DNA from: Scatosoma sp045632265
GTDB lineage: Bacteria > Bacillota > Clostridia > Christensenellales > Borkfalkiaceae
Length of the DNA: 64,000 nucleotides
Direction: 5' to 3'
Assembly: GCA_045632265.1 (NCBI GenBank)
Contig: JAZQWG010000030.1
Span: 24,967-88,966, forward strand
This document shows positions 49,401 through 58,331 of the stretch, piece after piece; position 1 is the first letter of the stretch, and every line of letters starts with the position of its first letter. Both the position numbers and the translations under genes were made by a program. A model generated the notes under the pieces. It saw nothing but the letters and a program-made list of their open reading frames with translations, ran no database searches and was not told the origin of the DNA.

Positions 49401-52320
49401 ACGTCCAATCGCTGTATCTCTTTTCGCCTGTTTCTGTATTCGTTTCTACCGCACGTACTGCATAGAAATCGAGCATATTACCAATCGAGTGTTCGCGATA
49501 ACGTTGTCTACCATTTTCTTTACCGAAGTCTATATAGGTAGATAACTGATTATTTTTCTTTACTTCGTAGCTATATACCAAATTCGAATTAACGTTGTTT
49601 ACTTCTTCGTCAATCGCAAACCAATAAGGAACGTTTTCTACGTCTGCAGGGTCGTCAATCGAATGATTATCACCGTTAATCGCATACATGTTTGTAATAA
49701 ATTCCGGTGCGGAAAGAAGTTCCGTTCTCGTAGGCAACGTAACAAAATCGTCCAACTCAATTACGTTGTCGTGCGCGTTTACGTACGTTGCCGTAATGTT
49801 GTCGATGTAAATGGTTTCCGATTGACCGTACGGGATTTCCGCAAAGTAGATACGCATAATGCCCGTCTTTTCGTCGTATGCAACGTGGTCTTTTGCGATG
49901 TTCAACGTCGCATCAACCATACGCCAACCGCTCATACGAATCGTATTCCACTCATTGACTTTAAGTGGTTGCGTATCCGTCCATACACACCCGCCAAACC
50001 AAATGATAAGTTCGCACGTCGTATAAATTTGGAAGGAAAATTCCATTTGGGCAAGTTCGGAAAGCGTAATCGGCTCGCCGTCCTTTTCAAGCTTAATATC
50101 AATCGCCGTCCAACCGCCATCATCTACGTTACGAATATCCACAAGCTTCAACGATTTCTTGCCTTCATATACGTATTTCATGTCGGTGTTGATAGATGCC
50201 AACATTTCGGGAGATACAATCTCGTCAGCGTTGGTGAATTCTTCAAAGCCACCATAAGATACGTGTTTCTTATAATCACGGTCTTTAACGCCGATCGTCG
50301 TGTCCACGTACAACGTCCAATCAACCGCATCTATCAATTGATGTTCTGCGCCGTATTTTGCCGTATCATCTACGATAAATTGCAAGTATTGTCCGTTTCT
50401 ATAAGGCGCGTAAACCGCCAAACGAGCATTTACTTCATCGTCCTTCATGAGGCCGGGGATAGGGTTGCCTTGCGCGTCTTTCCCGCCGCCCGCTTTTGCG
50501 TATGCGGTGATAACGTCTTGCAACATTTCACCGTCAAGCTTGATACGGTTCCAGCCCTTTTTGATTTCATAGTTTACGCCCGTCGTCACAGGCAAAACAT
50601 CACCGTTTGCCGTAACCGTCGAGCCGGAAATCAAGCTCATCGTCACGCCGCCAATCGTCGAATAGAAACGAAGGAGAACGTATTCGTAATCGGCAAAGTT
50701 GATACCGCCCGACAAATACGTGCCGTCAGCGTTAAACTGCATGGGGTTCAAAGCATCTTGCGCCGAGAACAACAACGTGTTGTTGTAAAGCTTCGTGTCG
50801 ATTTGATGCGAAACGTGGTTGTGGTTAGGGCTCTTACAGTTTACTTTATCACAAGTATGTACACAGTCTTCAAATGCGTGTTCAGCACAATAGGTGGGAC
50901 GATAGGTGTCGTCTTGAAGGGTGTACGCCTTGTCGTATTGTGCATAACTTCTATCCGTCGAACCTGCGTAAATATCAGTTTCGTAGTGCCATGCAACAGC
51001 AGGGTTTATATCGTACGTACCATATTCGCAAAGTACGTCGTAATCGTTTGCTGCGTTTACGTAGTCATCATTTGCATAGTAAAGCTTAAACACCGTCCTA
51101 CCGTTTGCATAAGCGTTGGAAACGGTCATCTTGGACGGGTTATACCAGTCGATTTGCGAGCCGTATTGTTCTACAACCGATTTCAAATCGGTGCTCATGC
51201 TCATGTCGATGATTTCGAACGTGGACATTTCGATAAGTTGCCCTACCGTGTAGTTGCATTCCGCCGCATCTACCACGACGGTATAAGGCGAAATTACGTT
51301 TCCGTCTTCGCCAACAACGGTGGGCATAATCGACAAGCCGTCCGCATCGACGAAATGGTATTCAATCGAATAACCCGTCTTTGCGTTCCAATCGATAAAT
51401 TCGTCAACCGTGTTGTTTTGCTTATGGCTGATTTGCGTTGTCGTGTCGTCAACGTAAATTTTGTCTTCCGCCGCCTTCTTTTCGTCGCTTTCCAAGTATT
51501 TTTGCGCAACGTAGGTCATAGAACGGGAGTTGTTATCGATATCCCCTTCCGCATAATCGGCAAATTTATAAATGACTTTGCCCGCTTCATCTATATATCT
51601 TACGTACGCGCGACCAACGAATTCCGTTGCTCTATTTGCAGCAAGTTGACCGTCGGGAATATTCAAATACCCCGAAATTACGTAATATGCCGCACCAGCC
51701 TTGCCGTCAATCGACAAGTTTTTGTTGATAAGCGTGTTCCATTGATTTTTACTCAACGCATCAAGGTTATCATAACGGGTGGGCGTGAACATCGATTTGC
51801 CGTTTGCAACTTTGTTTGCTTCGTCAACGTTCTTAACGATGCCGCCGATGGCGTCGGTTGCCCAGTTTTTCGTAGTGTCGCTGTCTTTCGTCCAGTAGTA
51901 TTTACGCGTTCCGTTGTCGTCCGTTTTGGATTCGCTATCATAACCGAATACGTTTTCCGCCGTCAAATCGCCTACCGCATCAATTTTCGAGCGTTGTACA
52001 ATCAACATACCCCACTCGGTCGTGTCGTTTGCGCTATATTCACCGTACGCCTTTTCAATATCTTCGTATTGCTTTTGGTCGATTACGCCCATGAAACGCA
52101 ACGTATTGCCAAGCTTATCCTTGGTTGCCCCTTGCGAGTTTACGGGCAAACGAATTTGCGCACCGTTGTACATTTGGAAGGAGCTCAACGTCAAGTCTGC
52201 TTGTTGATCTTCCGCCACTACGGGTGTTTTATCCGTTTTAAGGAATGCGAAAGACAACACAAAGCATGCTGCGCTTGCGATCGATAAAATCAAAGGAAGG
52301 ATTCTTTTCTTTCTCATCAT
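46471..52320 (-). CDS. Giant secreted multi-domain glycosidase-like protein
   Basis: The 1949-residue protein begins with a signal peptide (MMRKKRILPLILSIASAACF). Residues 40-290 are an unassigned beta-rich domain. Between about 490 and 1260 lie several carbohydrate-binding-like modules, marked by endings such as KKGWNRIKLDGEML, VNEWNTIRMSGWRM and TPGQWNTIRVSTKEM. From about 1360 on comes a TIM barrel related to the 545-residue protein, with candidate acid Glu in IMLTDEPGAVAYDN (about 1448). A module of about 130 residues (1543-1673) is inserted in this barrel. It lacks an LPXTG motif. It follows a 47-residue gene by 11 bases. Confidence 0.7.
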   Translation of the reverse strand: MMRKKRILPLILSIASAACFVLSFAFLKTDKTPVVAEDQQADLTLSSFQMYNGAQIRLPVNSQGATKDKLGNTLRFMGVIDQKQYEDIEKAYGEYSANDTTEWGMLIVQRSKIDAVGDLTAENVFGYDSESKTDDNGTRKYYWTKDSDTTKNWATDAIGGIVKNVDEANKVANGKSMFTPTRYDNLDALSKNQWNTLINKNLSIDGKAGAAYYVISGYLNIPDGQLAANRATEFVGRAYVRYIDEAGKVIYKFADYAEGDIDNNSRSMTYVAQKYLESDEKKAAEDKIYVDDTTTQISHKQNNTVDEFIDWNAKTGYSIEYHFVDADGLSIMPTVVGEDGNVISPYTVVVDAAECNYTVGQLIEMSTFEIIDMSMSTDLKSVVEQYGSQIDWYNPSKMTVSNAYANGRTVFKLYYANDDYVNAANDYDVLCEYGTYDINPAVAWHYETDIYAGSTDRSYAQYDKAYTLQDDTYRPTYCAEHAFEDCVHTCDKVNCKSPNHNHVSHQIDTKLYNNTLLFSAQDALNPMQFNADGTYLSGGINFADYEYVLLRFYSTIGGVTMSLISGSTVTANGDVLPVTTGVNYEIKKGWNRIKLDGEMLQDVITAYAKAGGGKDAQGNPIPGLMKDDEVNARLAVYAPYRNGQYLQFIVDDTAKYGAEHQLIDAVDWTLYVDTTIGVKDRDYKKHVSYGGFEEFTNADEIVSPEMLASINTDMKYVYEGKKSLKLVDIRNVDDGGWTAIDIKLEKDGEPITLSELAQMEFSFQIYTTCELIIWFGGCVWTDTQPLKVNEWNTIRMSGWRMVDATLNIAKDHVAYDEKTGIMRIYFAEIPYGQSETIYIDNITATYVNAHDNVIELDDFVTLPTRTELLSAPEFITNMYAINGDNHSIDDPADVENVPYWFAIDEEVNNVNSNLVYSYEVKKNNQLSTYIDFGKENGRQRYREHSIGNMLDFYAVRAVETNTETGEKRYSDWTYYEWDEAKEGSLWNNYVVLYDLNHADTEFATPVVTLLENGVVYWTTAAGADNGYACYINGVRAYDTHRTQAFLNHGDSFSVRVITTDKKMASAHTKPVVYKGEAVGATVTEAQRYYNENGQHTDEKTQQKYDIVYVEKGESIYDVAMAQSEAFKEVARIPSTASSGGYAWKLTLGSTRYGVFLLPLTIGGQPLTNQQLLAADYVDLLVYAGANNKAGAYLSFNGTVPPADECRLTPGQWNTIRVSTKEMYQVIQEYKASASSRLGHTSAPYTNGNSPYDGSPLARLCGYALFQFSDANEGDYWIIDKASLVYNSETYRSNNASYWHTQQDYGTMPISAYNSIPPKSGYFADAIADLTAKRDKETDPDKKAEIQASLDNIQMMDDLLSKYDSLNHESLLDFYVECGVNTMMGLYDYANYSLPGHDFVINMLNECAERDMAYLIAWMGGTTFTEELLESQDAALMKEWLLEYATYAAFAGIMLTDEPGAVAYDNIVEAREAFEKYWGEDALYHVNLLPNWAGVDALLNFKNPDMVSWWEGGYTYEKYVQEYIRTYSPQVLSFDVYPIVGNEQAKIGTLLNPCDLSDNDHVGVNSTIFASNAMATEGTTSLQVKLAPGDYFNLGTRGLTYAQMTDLYHAIYVDIYNGGNPVTLSFHNNDTITVQKGWGTYEISVHVNAAIANNNWGYIYITNASSETAVLNFDNVRGVTSVGSQRYLRKGYFQNLAVIRNEALKANIPFWTYIQTTSWYQGGFLPTEEELRWNVNTALAYGAKGIQYFTGVVPYDAGGESFAGGLFDQNGNRTNVYYYAQRANMFIQDIDHILMNSRSMGVMYAGSIPSFATVHGSDLYTPLTQEENLAEIPTLGKLTNYRECVQVEGNILVGCFDYNGKTVLYVVNNSIVDNDISLDNNFTRLYFGANTSGRVYASSDSQAYIDLVDSSHTTLEKIPIKDNTTFTSDFANSLLIRALRPGEAFLVELD

Positions 52321-52331
52321 CGTGTCCCCCT

Positions 52332-52475
52332 TTAGTCTTCCCAGCCCAAATCGCCGTCGCCACCGGTACCGCCTTCTTGGTCGGTATCTACGCTGGGCGT
52401 ATCAAGCACAAACCAAACTTCGCTGTCCAAACGAAGAATTTGAATCGTAGGTTGTTCATAGAATTTTCTATCCAT
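52332..52475 (-). CDS. 47-residue acidic small protein
   Basis: The peptide starts MDRKFYEQPTIQILRLDSEV and ends in a Gly/Asp-rich tail (GGTGGDGDLGWED). A YExP opening followed by alternating hydrophobics and a tail of Gly/Asp resembles many short, poorly described proteins found near secreted proteins or RiPP-like loci. AGAGG stands 11 bases upstream of the ATG. The 11-base gap to the 1949-residue gene, and its place after the 1456-residue gene, suggest one operon. No Cys or Met-rich core, no maturation enzyme nearby. Confidence 0.75.
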   Translation of the reverse strand: MDRKFYEQPTIQILRLDSEVWFVLDTPSVDTDQEGGTGGDGDLGWED

Positions 52476-52582
52476 AAACTTGTTATCCTCTTAAAATCAG
52501 ATTTTTACTGCTAAAAAACTTTTTTCATATTTGCTATGCCGTCACGCCGTCGCAACGGCATAGCCCTTATACATTATATATA

Positions 52583-55500
52583 TTATCTATTGCAAAGTTG
52601 AATGTTATCGAAATACAACGTACAAGCCGCGCCAACTGCGAAATAGAATTCGCCTTGGTTGTATTGAACCGTGCTTTGGTTATATTGTTCGATAATCGTC
52701 GACATTTCGATTCTTACTTGGTTCCAACCTTGCGTAAGCTCTGCCGCTACGCAGTTATACAAGAACAAGTTGACAAATGCTTGGTCGCAATAGATGTCGA
52801 GATACAAGTAATCGTACGATTTAACTTGGTCCCACGTCAATACCGCGTCGCCGTTGTCGTAGTCACGCAAGTAAACAACGATATATCTATACGCATCTGC
52901 CGTGTTAACGACTTTAAGCGAGCTTGCGCCTTCCGTCTTCGTCGAGCTATCCGTCGTCACCGCCATACCTTGACCTGCAAGCCAGTAGTTTGCAGCAACT
53001 TCGCATCTATTAACAACCTTACCTTCTCTCGTCGTTTCGGTGCTACCGCCACCGCTCGTACCGCCGCCCGAGCTTTGGTTACCGCCGATAACGAAGCCGG
53101 GGTTATCCGCCAACATACAACCTTTAACGTTGTCGAAGTAGAGCGTTACGTCTTCCAATACGTAGAAGGTGTTGTATGCGCCCGTGCCTTCTTCAAAGTT
53201 GCCTGCGTTGTCGTCAAACCACGTACCAACGTCTTCTTTCGAGATACTGATTTGCGTCCAAGCGTTTGCTTTCAACGTTGCAAGAACGGTCGTTTGGTCC
53301 TTCATGTACAAGTTAACGTCCGTCGATTTTCCGTTATATACGTCCATATAGAAGAAATCGTATTCCATAAGTTGCGCTTTCGTTACGTGGGCATCGTTGT
53401 TGCCGTAGTCGCGCACGTATATATTAATATAGTTCCAAGCCGCCGCCACTACTTTGATGGAGCCGTAGCCTTCCGTCTTATACGTCGTATCGATGGTAGG
53501 CGTGGTGTTCGTTGCAATCCAACCCGCTACTGCATCACACTTGTTAAGCGTTACGCCAACTACGCCGCCTTCTTCTTCACCTTCGTCGCCACCCGATTGA
53601 GGAGGTACGTACGCGCTACCGTTGCCGATAACTGCCATTACCTTATCCACGTAAATCGTATGACCAGCGTCTGCAAGTTGCATATACAAGAAGCCGTTGC
53701 CGTAAATGCTAGGCGTAATGTCGGGATGCTCATCCATGTGATCAAGGATGTCCTTGGTCGTCAATCTAATCGTGCTCCAACCCGTCTTTTCAATGGTTGC
53801 AAAATGCGTGTTGTAGAGATAGAATCTTTGGCCAACCGTATCGGAATATACGTTGAATTCTACGTATTCGTATTGTTGCCATTCTGCCTTCGATAATGCC
53901 TTGTCGTCAATTCTCAAATACATATACAACACCGACCAGTTCTGCGTCGTGGTAAGTTGTACCGAGTTCTTGCCTTCAAGTACGTGCGTCGTATCCAAAG
54001 CCTTCGTCGCAGCCGTATCGAAGTAAATCAAATCTTCTGCGTTGTTAAGGATTACCTTACCGTTGTAGTAGGCCTTGGAAGCACTCTTACTACTATTATC
54101 ATAGTTTTGAGCGTCGCCGTTTGCACGAACTTCAATCGTTTGTTCGTCTTGAAGCGTGTATTCAAGCGTTGCTTGCGTAACAATTTCCGTTCCGTCAACG
54201 AATACCGTGTAACCCGTTGCGTTTGCTACTGCTTCCCAGCTTGCTACACCCGTAGCCGCATCAATCGTTACTTGAGGCGTGTCAAGTTTAGGAAGTTCCT
54301 TTTCGTAAGGCATCGTGCCTTCCGTATATACGCCCTTCACTTCGTAAATCGTAATCTTATACGTAAGTTTGAGTGCACAGTAGATGTTAATCTTCAATTC
54401 ACCCGTTTGCGCGTTGTATGCGTTGGAGTCGTTCATTGCTGCAATCAACGTTGCCTTATCAATCGTCACGTTGTTCCAACCAGATACCAAACGGCAAAGT
54501 TGTACGCCGTTGCCAAGCGAAAGTTCCGCGCCAGGGTCGTGGCTCAACATACGGATATTGATGTATTGCATTTGTTGAACGTCTGCAACCGTCAAAGGTC
54601 TTCTCGTCGCATCCGTTGCCGAATTAGGAATTTCGAGCTTCAACCACATCGCTTCGCTTTCAACGGACGTTCTAACTTCGACCTTACCGTTCTTGCTGAC
54701 ATTGTCTTTAACTGCAACTTTCGACGTTGCATTTTCCATCTTAATTTTCGCCACGTCGTCGCCGTAGTTAAGCGTGATTTCTTCCATACCTACTTTCGTG
54801 TACGTAGGGAATTTTTGTCTTACGACAATTTGCGTAGATTTCGTCACAGAGTTGCCAGAAGCGTCTCTTGCCGTCACCGTCAAGTTGTACGTTTCGCCAA
54901 ACGTACCAACTCTCGTGCCGTTCATAACCGCCGTCGTCACGTCTGCGCCGCCGATGGTTACGCTATACGTCGTATCGATGTGACCCATGCTGTTGTCGCA
55001 TACGTGTACGTGCTTGTCGATTGCCGATTTAATCGTATCGCCTTCCGTCACGCTGATGTTGCCGTAGATACCTTTATATTCAGCGATTCCTTCAATCTTC
55101 GATTCAGCAATTGCCGCACCTGCGCCAAGGTCCAAGATAGGAGCTTCTCTATCCGAGCCCATTTCTTCATAGAATACGCCAACCATGTTATCGATGTAAA
55201 GGTCAACACCCTTAGGACCACGGAACTGCAACCAGATATGGTCGGAGCTCTTATAAACGTCGTTTGCGTTCATAACCTTACCGTCTTTATAGTCCTTCGA
55301 GAAGTCGCTAATCTTATAACGGATAATGTTTTCGCCCTTTTCAAGGTTCGTAGGAGCGTTGTAGTTGTATTCGTTGTTCAAAAGGTAAACACCTGCGGAA
55401 GAACCTTGCAACGATTCGCTTGCGTAAATCGTAAATGCAATTTCGTCAAATCCGCTCAAGTCGAAGTAGTTGGGAATTGCAACAACCTTGATGAAGCCGC

Positions 55501-56953
55501 CTTCGCCCGTACCACGCGTCGTTACTTTCAACGAGTAGCCTTCGTCGCCATAGCGATGTTCGGTGCTGAGTTCGCCAAGCGTTTCTTCACCCTTGTAATA
55601 TTGCCAAGACCAACCGGTGTCAAGCGAGTCGAAGTCACAAATTTCAACCATACGCGCACATTCTATATTAAATGTCGTCGAACCAGTATTGCCTTCCGTA
55701 TCTTTTGCCGTGTAGGTTACTTGGTACTTACCGAATTGCGTCGGCGTGAACTTACCGTTCGTCACGGGAACTTCCGTGCCGTTGTAGGTGACGGAAATGC
55801 TTACGCCGTTCTTGCTATAAAGTTCACCATCAGCGCCTTGAATACCGCTGTAGTCGTATGCCGTCCAGTCGGGCAAGGAAGCAGGTTCGTTAATGTAAAC
55901 GAGCATACCGTCTGCCGATGCAGGCAAATCGAACGTAGGACCTTTCGTATCTTGAATCGTAACCGTTGTCGTTGCAATCTTTTGTACGCCACCGACTTCA
56001 ATATAGTAATCAATGATATGGTTTTCCAAGCTTTCTACGTAGAATCTCGTACCTCTACCACCGATGTCAACTTTTTCGTTGCCGCACGTTACCCAAGGGA
56101 ACGCTTCATACCATGCGTTATCATATTGTACGTAAACAACGGGAATGTTCGCCTTGCCGCCAACTTCTGCCGAGAACGTTTCTTTATAGTTGAGCATTCT
56201 GCCAAGCTTGCTTGCGTCGAACACTACTTCGCCGCCTTCGCCAGGTTTTACAACGTCTTCGGGACGTTCGCCACCTTCAATGTCAGCAGAACCGGTTTCA
56301 ACGGACGTACACGTCACGGGTGCAGAATAGTCGCTGCTTGCGTACGTAATGTCGTCGCCAACAGTTTTTACCGTAATCGAATCGCCAACTTTCAAGGCAA
56401 ACTCCATCGTCGTCTTCGTCGTCGTACCCGTTTGGATATCGGCTTCAACGTCGGCAGGCACTACCATGTATTCGTAAGCACTTGCATGAGGCACAGCCGC
56501 CCAGCTTGCAAAGCCCTTCTTATCAAGCGTAATAACGGGCGCACCAAGCTCGTTGGGAGCATAGTAGGTGACTTCGTCAGACCAGTCACTTTCAATGCCC
56601 GATTCAAAGCCAAGCGAGCGTACGCTGAACGTTTCGCCGTGCTTGAGTTCAAAATATGTAATCGACGAGCTGTCAATCATGCCACTTCTAACAACTCTGC
56701 CGTTTTTCGTGATTTTATATTCGTAGCCAACCGCCTCGAAATCTTCTTCCCAAACTGCCACGTTTGCGTCCAGCGTGACAACGGGCGTGGGCATACCAAA
56801 ACCCGAATCATCGTCGAAATCATCGTCGATGTTGCCTGCGTTGTTTTTATCTTTCACAAACATACAACCCGACGTTTTTCCACACGCGATCCCCGATGCG
56901 GCAAAAACACCACACACCACAGCAAGATAAATTGCAGCCGTCCATTTCTTCAT
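52583..56953 (-). CDS. Giant surface lipoprotein with carbohydrate-binding-like modules
   Basis: The 1456-residue protein has lipobox SGIAC (Cys24). Two Fn3-like domains (about residues 55-210) and two Ig/cadherin-like domains (to about 430, with YQVTYTAKDTEGNTG) are followed by at least five modules of the kind seen in carbohydrate-binding families. Each begins like a defined CD-x(n)-W segment and ends near LYFDNI or IYVDKV; the last two are close repeats (RDYGNNDAHVT and RDYDNGDAVLT). No catalytic domain is seen, so a capture role is likely. GGAG lies 8 bases before the ATG. It leads the operon with the 47-residue and 1949-residue genes. Confidence 0.75.
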   Translation of the reverse strand: MKKWTAAIYLAVVCGVFAASGIACGKTSGCMFVKDKNNAGNIDDDFDDDSGFGMPTPVVTLDANVAVWEEDFEAVGYEYKITKNGRVVRSGMIDSSSITYFELKHGETFSVRSLGFESGIESDWSDEVTYYAPNELGAPVITLDKKGFASWAAVPHASAYEYMVVPADVEADIQTGTTTKTTMEFALKVGDSITVKTVGDDITYASSDYSAPVTCTSVETGSADIEGGERPEDVVKPGEGGEVVFDASKLGRMLNYKETFSAEVGGKANIPVVYVQYDNAWYEAFPWVTCGNEKVDIGGRGTRFYVESLENHIIDYYIEVGGVQKIATTTVTIQDTKGPTFDLPASADGMLVYINEPASLPDWTAYDYSGIQGADGELYSKNGVSISVTYNGTEVPVTNGKFTPTQFGKYQVTYTAKDTEGNTGSTTFNIECARMVEICDFDSLDTGWSWQYYKGEETLGELSTEHRYGDEGYSLKVTTRGTGEGGFIKVVAIPNYFDLSGFDEIAFTIYASESLQGSSAGVYLLNNEYNYNAPTNLEKGENIIRYKISDFSKDYKDGKVMNANDVYKSSDHIWLQFRGPKGVDLYIDNMVGVFYEEMGSDREAPILDLGAGAAIAESKIEGIAEYKGIYGNISVTEGDTIKSAIDKHVHVCDNSMGHIDTTYSVTIGGADVTTAVMNGTRVGTFGETYNLTVTARDASGNSVTKSTQIVVRQKFPTYTKVGMEEITLNYGDDVAKIKMENATSKVAVKDNVSKNGKVEVRTSVESEAMWLKLEIPNSATDATRRPLTVADVQQMQYINIRMLSHDPGAELSLGNGVQLCRLVSGWNNVTIDKATLIAAMNDSNAYNAQTGELKINIYCALKLTYKITIYEVKGVYTEGTMPYEKELPKLDTPQVTIDAATGVASWEAVANATGYTVFVDGTEIVTQATLEYTLQDEQTIEVRANGDAQNYDNSSKSASKAYYNGKVILNNAEDLIYFDTAATKALDTTHVLEGKNSVQLTTTQNWSVLYMYLRIDDKALSKAEWQQYEYVEFNVYSDTVGQRFYLYNTHFATIEKTGWSTIRLTTKDILDHMDEHPDITPSIYGNGFLYMQLADAGHTIYVDKVMAVIGNGSAYVPPQSGGDEGEEEGGVVGVTLNKCDAVAGWIATNTTPTIDTTYKTEGYGSIKVVAAAWNYINIYVRDYGNNDAHVTKAQLMEYDFFYMDVYNGKSTDVNLYMKDQTTVLATLKANAWTQISISKEDVGTWFDDNAGNFEEGTGAYNTFYVLEDVTLYFDNVKGCMLADNPGFVIGGNQSSGGGTSGGGSTETTREGKVVNRCEVAANYWLAGQGMAVTTDSSTKTEGASSLKVVNTADAYRYIVVYLRDYDNGDAVLTWDQVKSYDYLYLDIYCDQAFVNLFLYNCVAAELTQGWNQVRIEMSTIIEQYNQSTVQYNQGEFYFAVGAACTLYFDNIQLCNR

Positions 56954-57398
56954 AAAACAGTCTCCTTATCCAATCGATTTGACTCGTTTTTTCTCTGTCT
57001 GAAGGCGCGCAGTATCCATAAGATACTATGCGACCATTCCTATTATACCTTATATATATTGCATGTATTGTATTATAATATCATAAAATTGTATAATCGT
57101 TTTAAGTAACCACTTTTTTGCGCATTTTTTACATTTTTTGGGAGAAATGCACGCTTTTGGGGGTATTTTCGTGTATTTACTATGTAAAATAGTATTTAAG
57201 AAGCGAAAAAAGGCAAAAATGAGACGAAATTTTGCCCTTTTTTTGCATAAAAAAACCATATTTTCGGCAATTTTTTGCCTATAAAAAGCATGGATTTTTG
57301 TACTTTTTTCCTTTTTTTGGAAAAGCGTGAAAAATTGTAAAAAAGCATGAAAAAACCGCGCTTTTCGGCGCGGTTTTTGTGGTCTTTTTAGGACAAAT
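56954..57398 (-). other. AT-rich leader of the giant operon
   Basis: No gene is visible. On the minus strand there are a -10 candidate TATAAT (57042-57047) without a good -35, and a 17-base palindrome AGTATC-N5-GATACT (57011-57027) just downstream of it. The part 57060-57340 is extremely A/T-rich with no signal I recognise. A terminator for the SGNH gene is at 57350-57378. Confidence 0.4.
57350..57378 (-). terminator. Terminator of the SGNH gene
   Basis: AAAACCGCGC / GCGCGGTTTT around TTTTCG. Confidence 0.8.
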
Positions 57399-58127
57399 TT
57401 ACTTTCTATACATGGTGTGTTCCGCTTCTTTTGCATCCACTTTTTCCCCATCAAAAATGGTGTCGAAAAGCGTTTGTGCGAACAATTCGTGCATTTCACG
57501 GGTGGGGTGATTGATGTAGTTTGCAAGGAGCAAAGTGGTGTCTTGCGTTTTGGCAAGTTCCTTCCATTGCGAGTAGCAATCCGCCACCTTTACGCCCATG
57601 GAAAGGGCAAGATCTTTCGCCGAATAGATATACTTATCCATTCTACCGCTGTTTTGCACTTCCGCCGTCACGTGAGCATAGTCGTAGAAGCGTGCTTCCG
57701 TGCCTTCCACAACGTTGGTGTTAAGCATATTAGGCGTCATGAAAATAACGTCCACGCCCCTTTCTTGACAGCGGGCAAAAATCGTTTTTAAGGCGGACAG
57801 GTATTCGTCAAGTTCGCCGTTGACGTCGTTTAAGCCAAAGCAAACGATAACCAAATCGGGATTGTGAGCAAACACTTGTTTTTCCATACGATCAAGGGAC
57901 AAGTGCGCCGTAATACCACCGATACCCGCGTTGATCATATTGACGGGGGTGTAATCGCGTACGGCGTTGATTTTTTTCACCAAGCGACGATGATATACCG
58001 TTTCGTAATCGATTTCGCCCGCGCCTACTGCACCGTGCGTGACACTGTCGCCAAACGCAACGATATTGATAGGGCCGTGTTCAATCAAGCCTTCGTAATC
58101 GAGTTGTAATTTTTCTTGCAAAGTCAT
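57399..58127 (-). CDS. SGNH/GDSL hydrolase
   Basis: The 242-residue esterase-fold protein has block I GDSVTHG (nucleophile Ser), block II Gly in MINAGIGG, block III GLNDVNGE and block V in NYINHPTREMH with His. It probably deacetylates a carbohydrate or cuts another small ester. No signal peptide is seen, so it acts inside the cell. The start at 58127 is chosen because the family N-terminus begins just after it; the ribosome site (GGAAAG) is weak. It sits upstream of the giant operon, fitting removal of acetyl groups from imported glycan, which is inference. Confidence 0.85.
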   Translation of the reverse strand: MTLQEKLQLDYEGLIEHGPINIVAFGDSVTHGAVGAGEIDYETVYHRRLVKKINAVRDYTPVNMINAGIGGITAHLSLDRMEKQVFAHNPDLVIVCFGLNDVNGELDEYLSALKTIFARCQERGVDVIFMTPNMLNTNVVEGTEARFYDYAHVTAEVQNSGRMDKYIYSAKDLALSMGVKVADCYSQWKELAKTQDTTLLLANYINHPTREMHELFAQTLFDTIFDGEKVDAKEAEHTMYRK

Positions 58128-58225
58128 ATTTCTTTCCGCCTTTGTTTGTTTTTTATTTATTGTAGCACTTCTTTGCCCTTTTTTCAAGCCCTTTATGAAA
58201 ATTTTCCACCCCTTTTCACTTTTTC

Positions 58226-58253
58226 GGGATTGCCACGCTTCGCTCGCAATGAC
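58226..58253 (-). repeat. GTCATTGCGAG...GGCAATCC repeat, copy 1
   Basis: Minus strand: GTCATTGCGAG, a short GC-rich centre, TGGCAATCCC. A second copy is at 61597-61632. Similar palindromic repeats are common in many bacterial genomes. Confidence 0.6.
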
Positions 58254-58282
58254 ACGAGCAAAGCTTTTGCTTAGAGATTAAA

Positions 58283-58312
58283 ACCCCCCACGGCAAATGC
58301 CGTGGGGGTTAA
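58283..58312 (-). terminator. Terminator of ruvX
   Basis: AACCCCCACGGCA / TGCCGTGGGGGTT stem with AAT loop. Confidence 0.8.
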
Positions 58313-58331
58313 AGTTTTTCAAAATAGGAAA

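Noticed and set aside
49663..52287. 874-codon frame opposite the 1949-residue gene
   Set aside because: Antisense shadow caused by rare TTA/CTA/TCA codons; no start signal and no protein motif.
53957..57109. 1050-codon frame opposite the 1456-residue gene
   Set aside because: Same reason; it even runs past the real gene start without a ribosome site.
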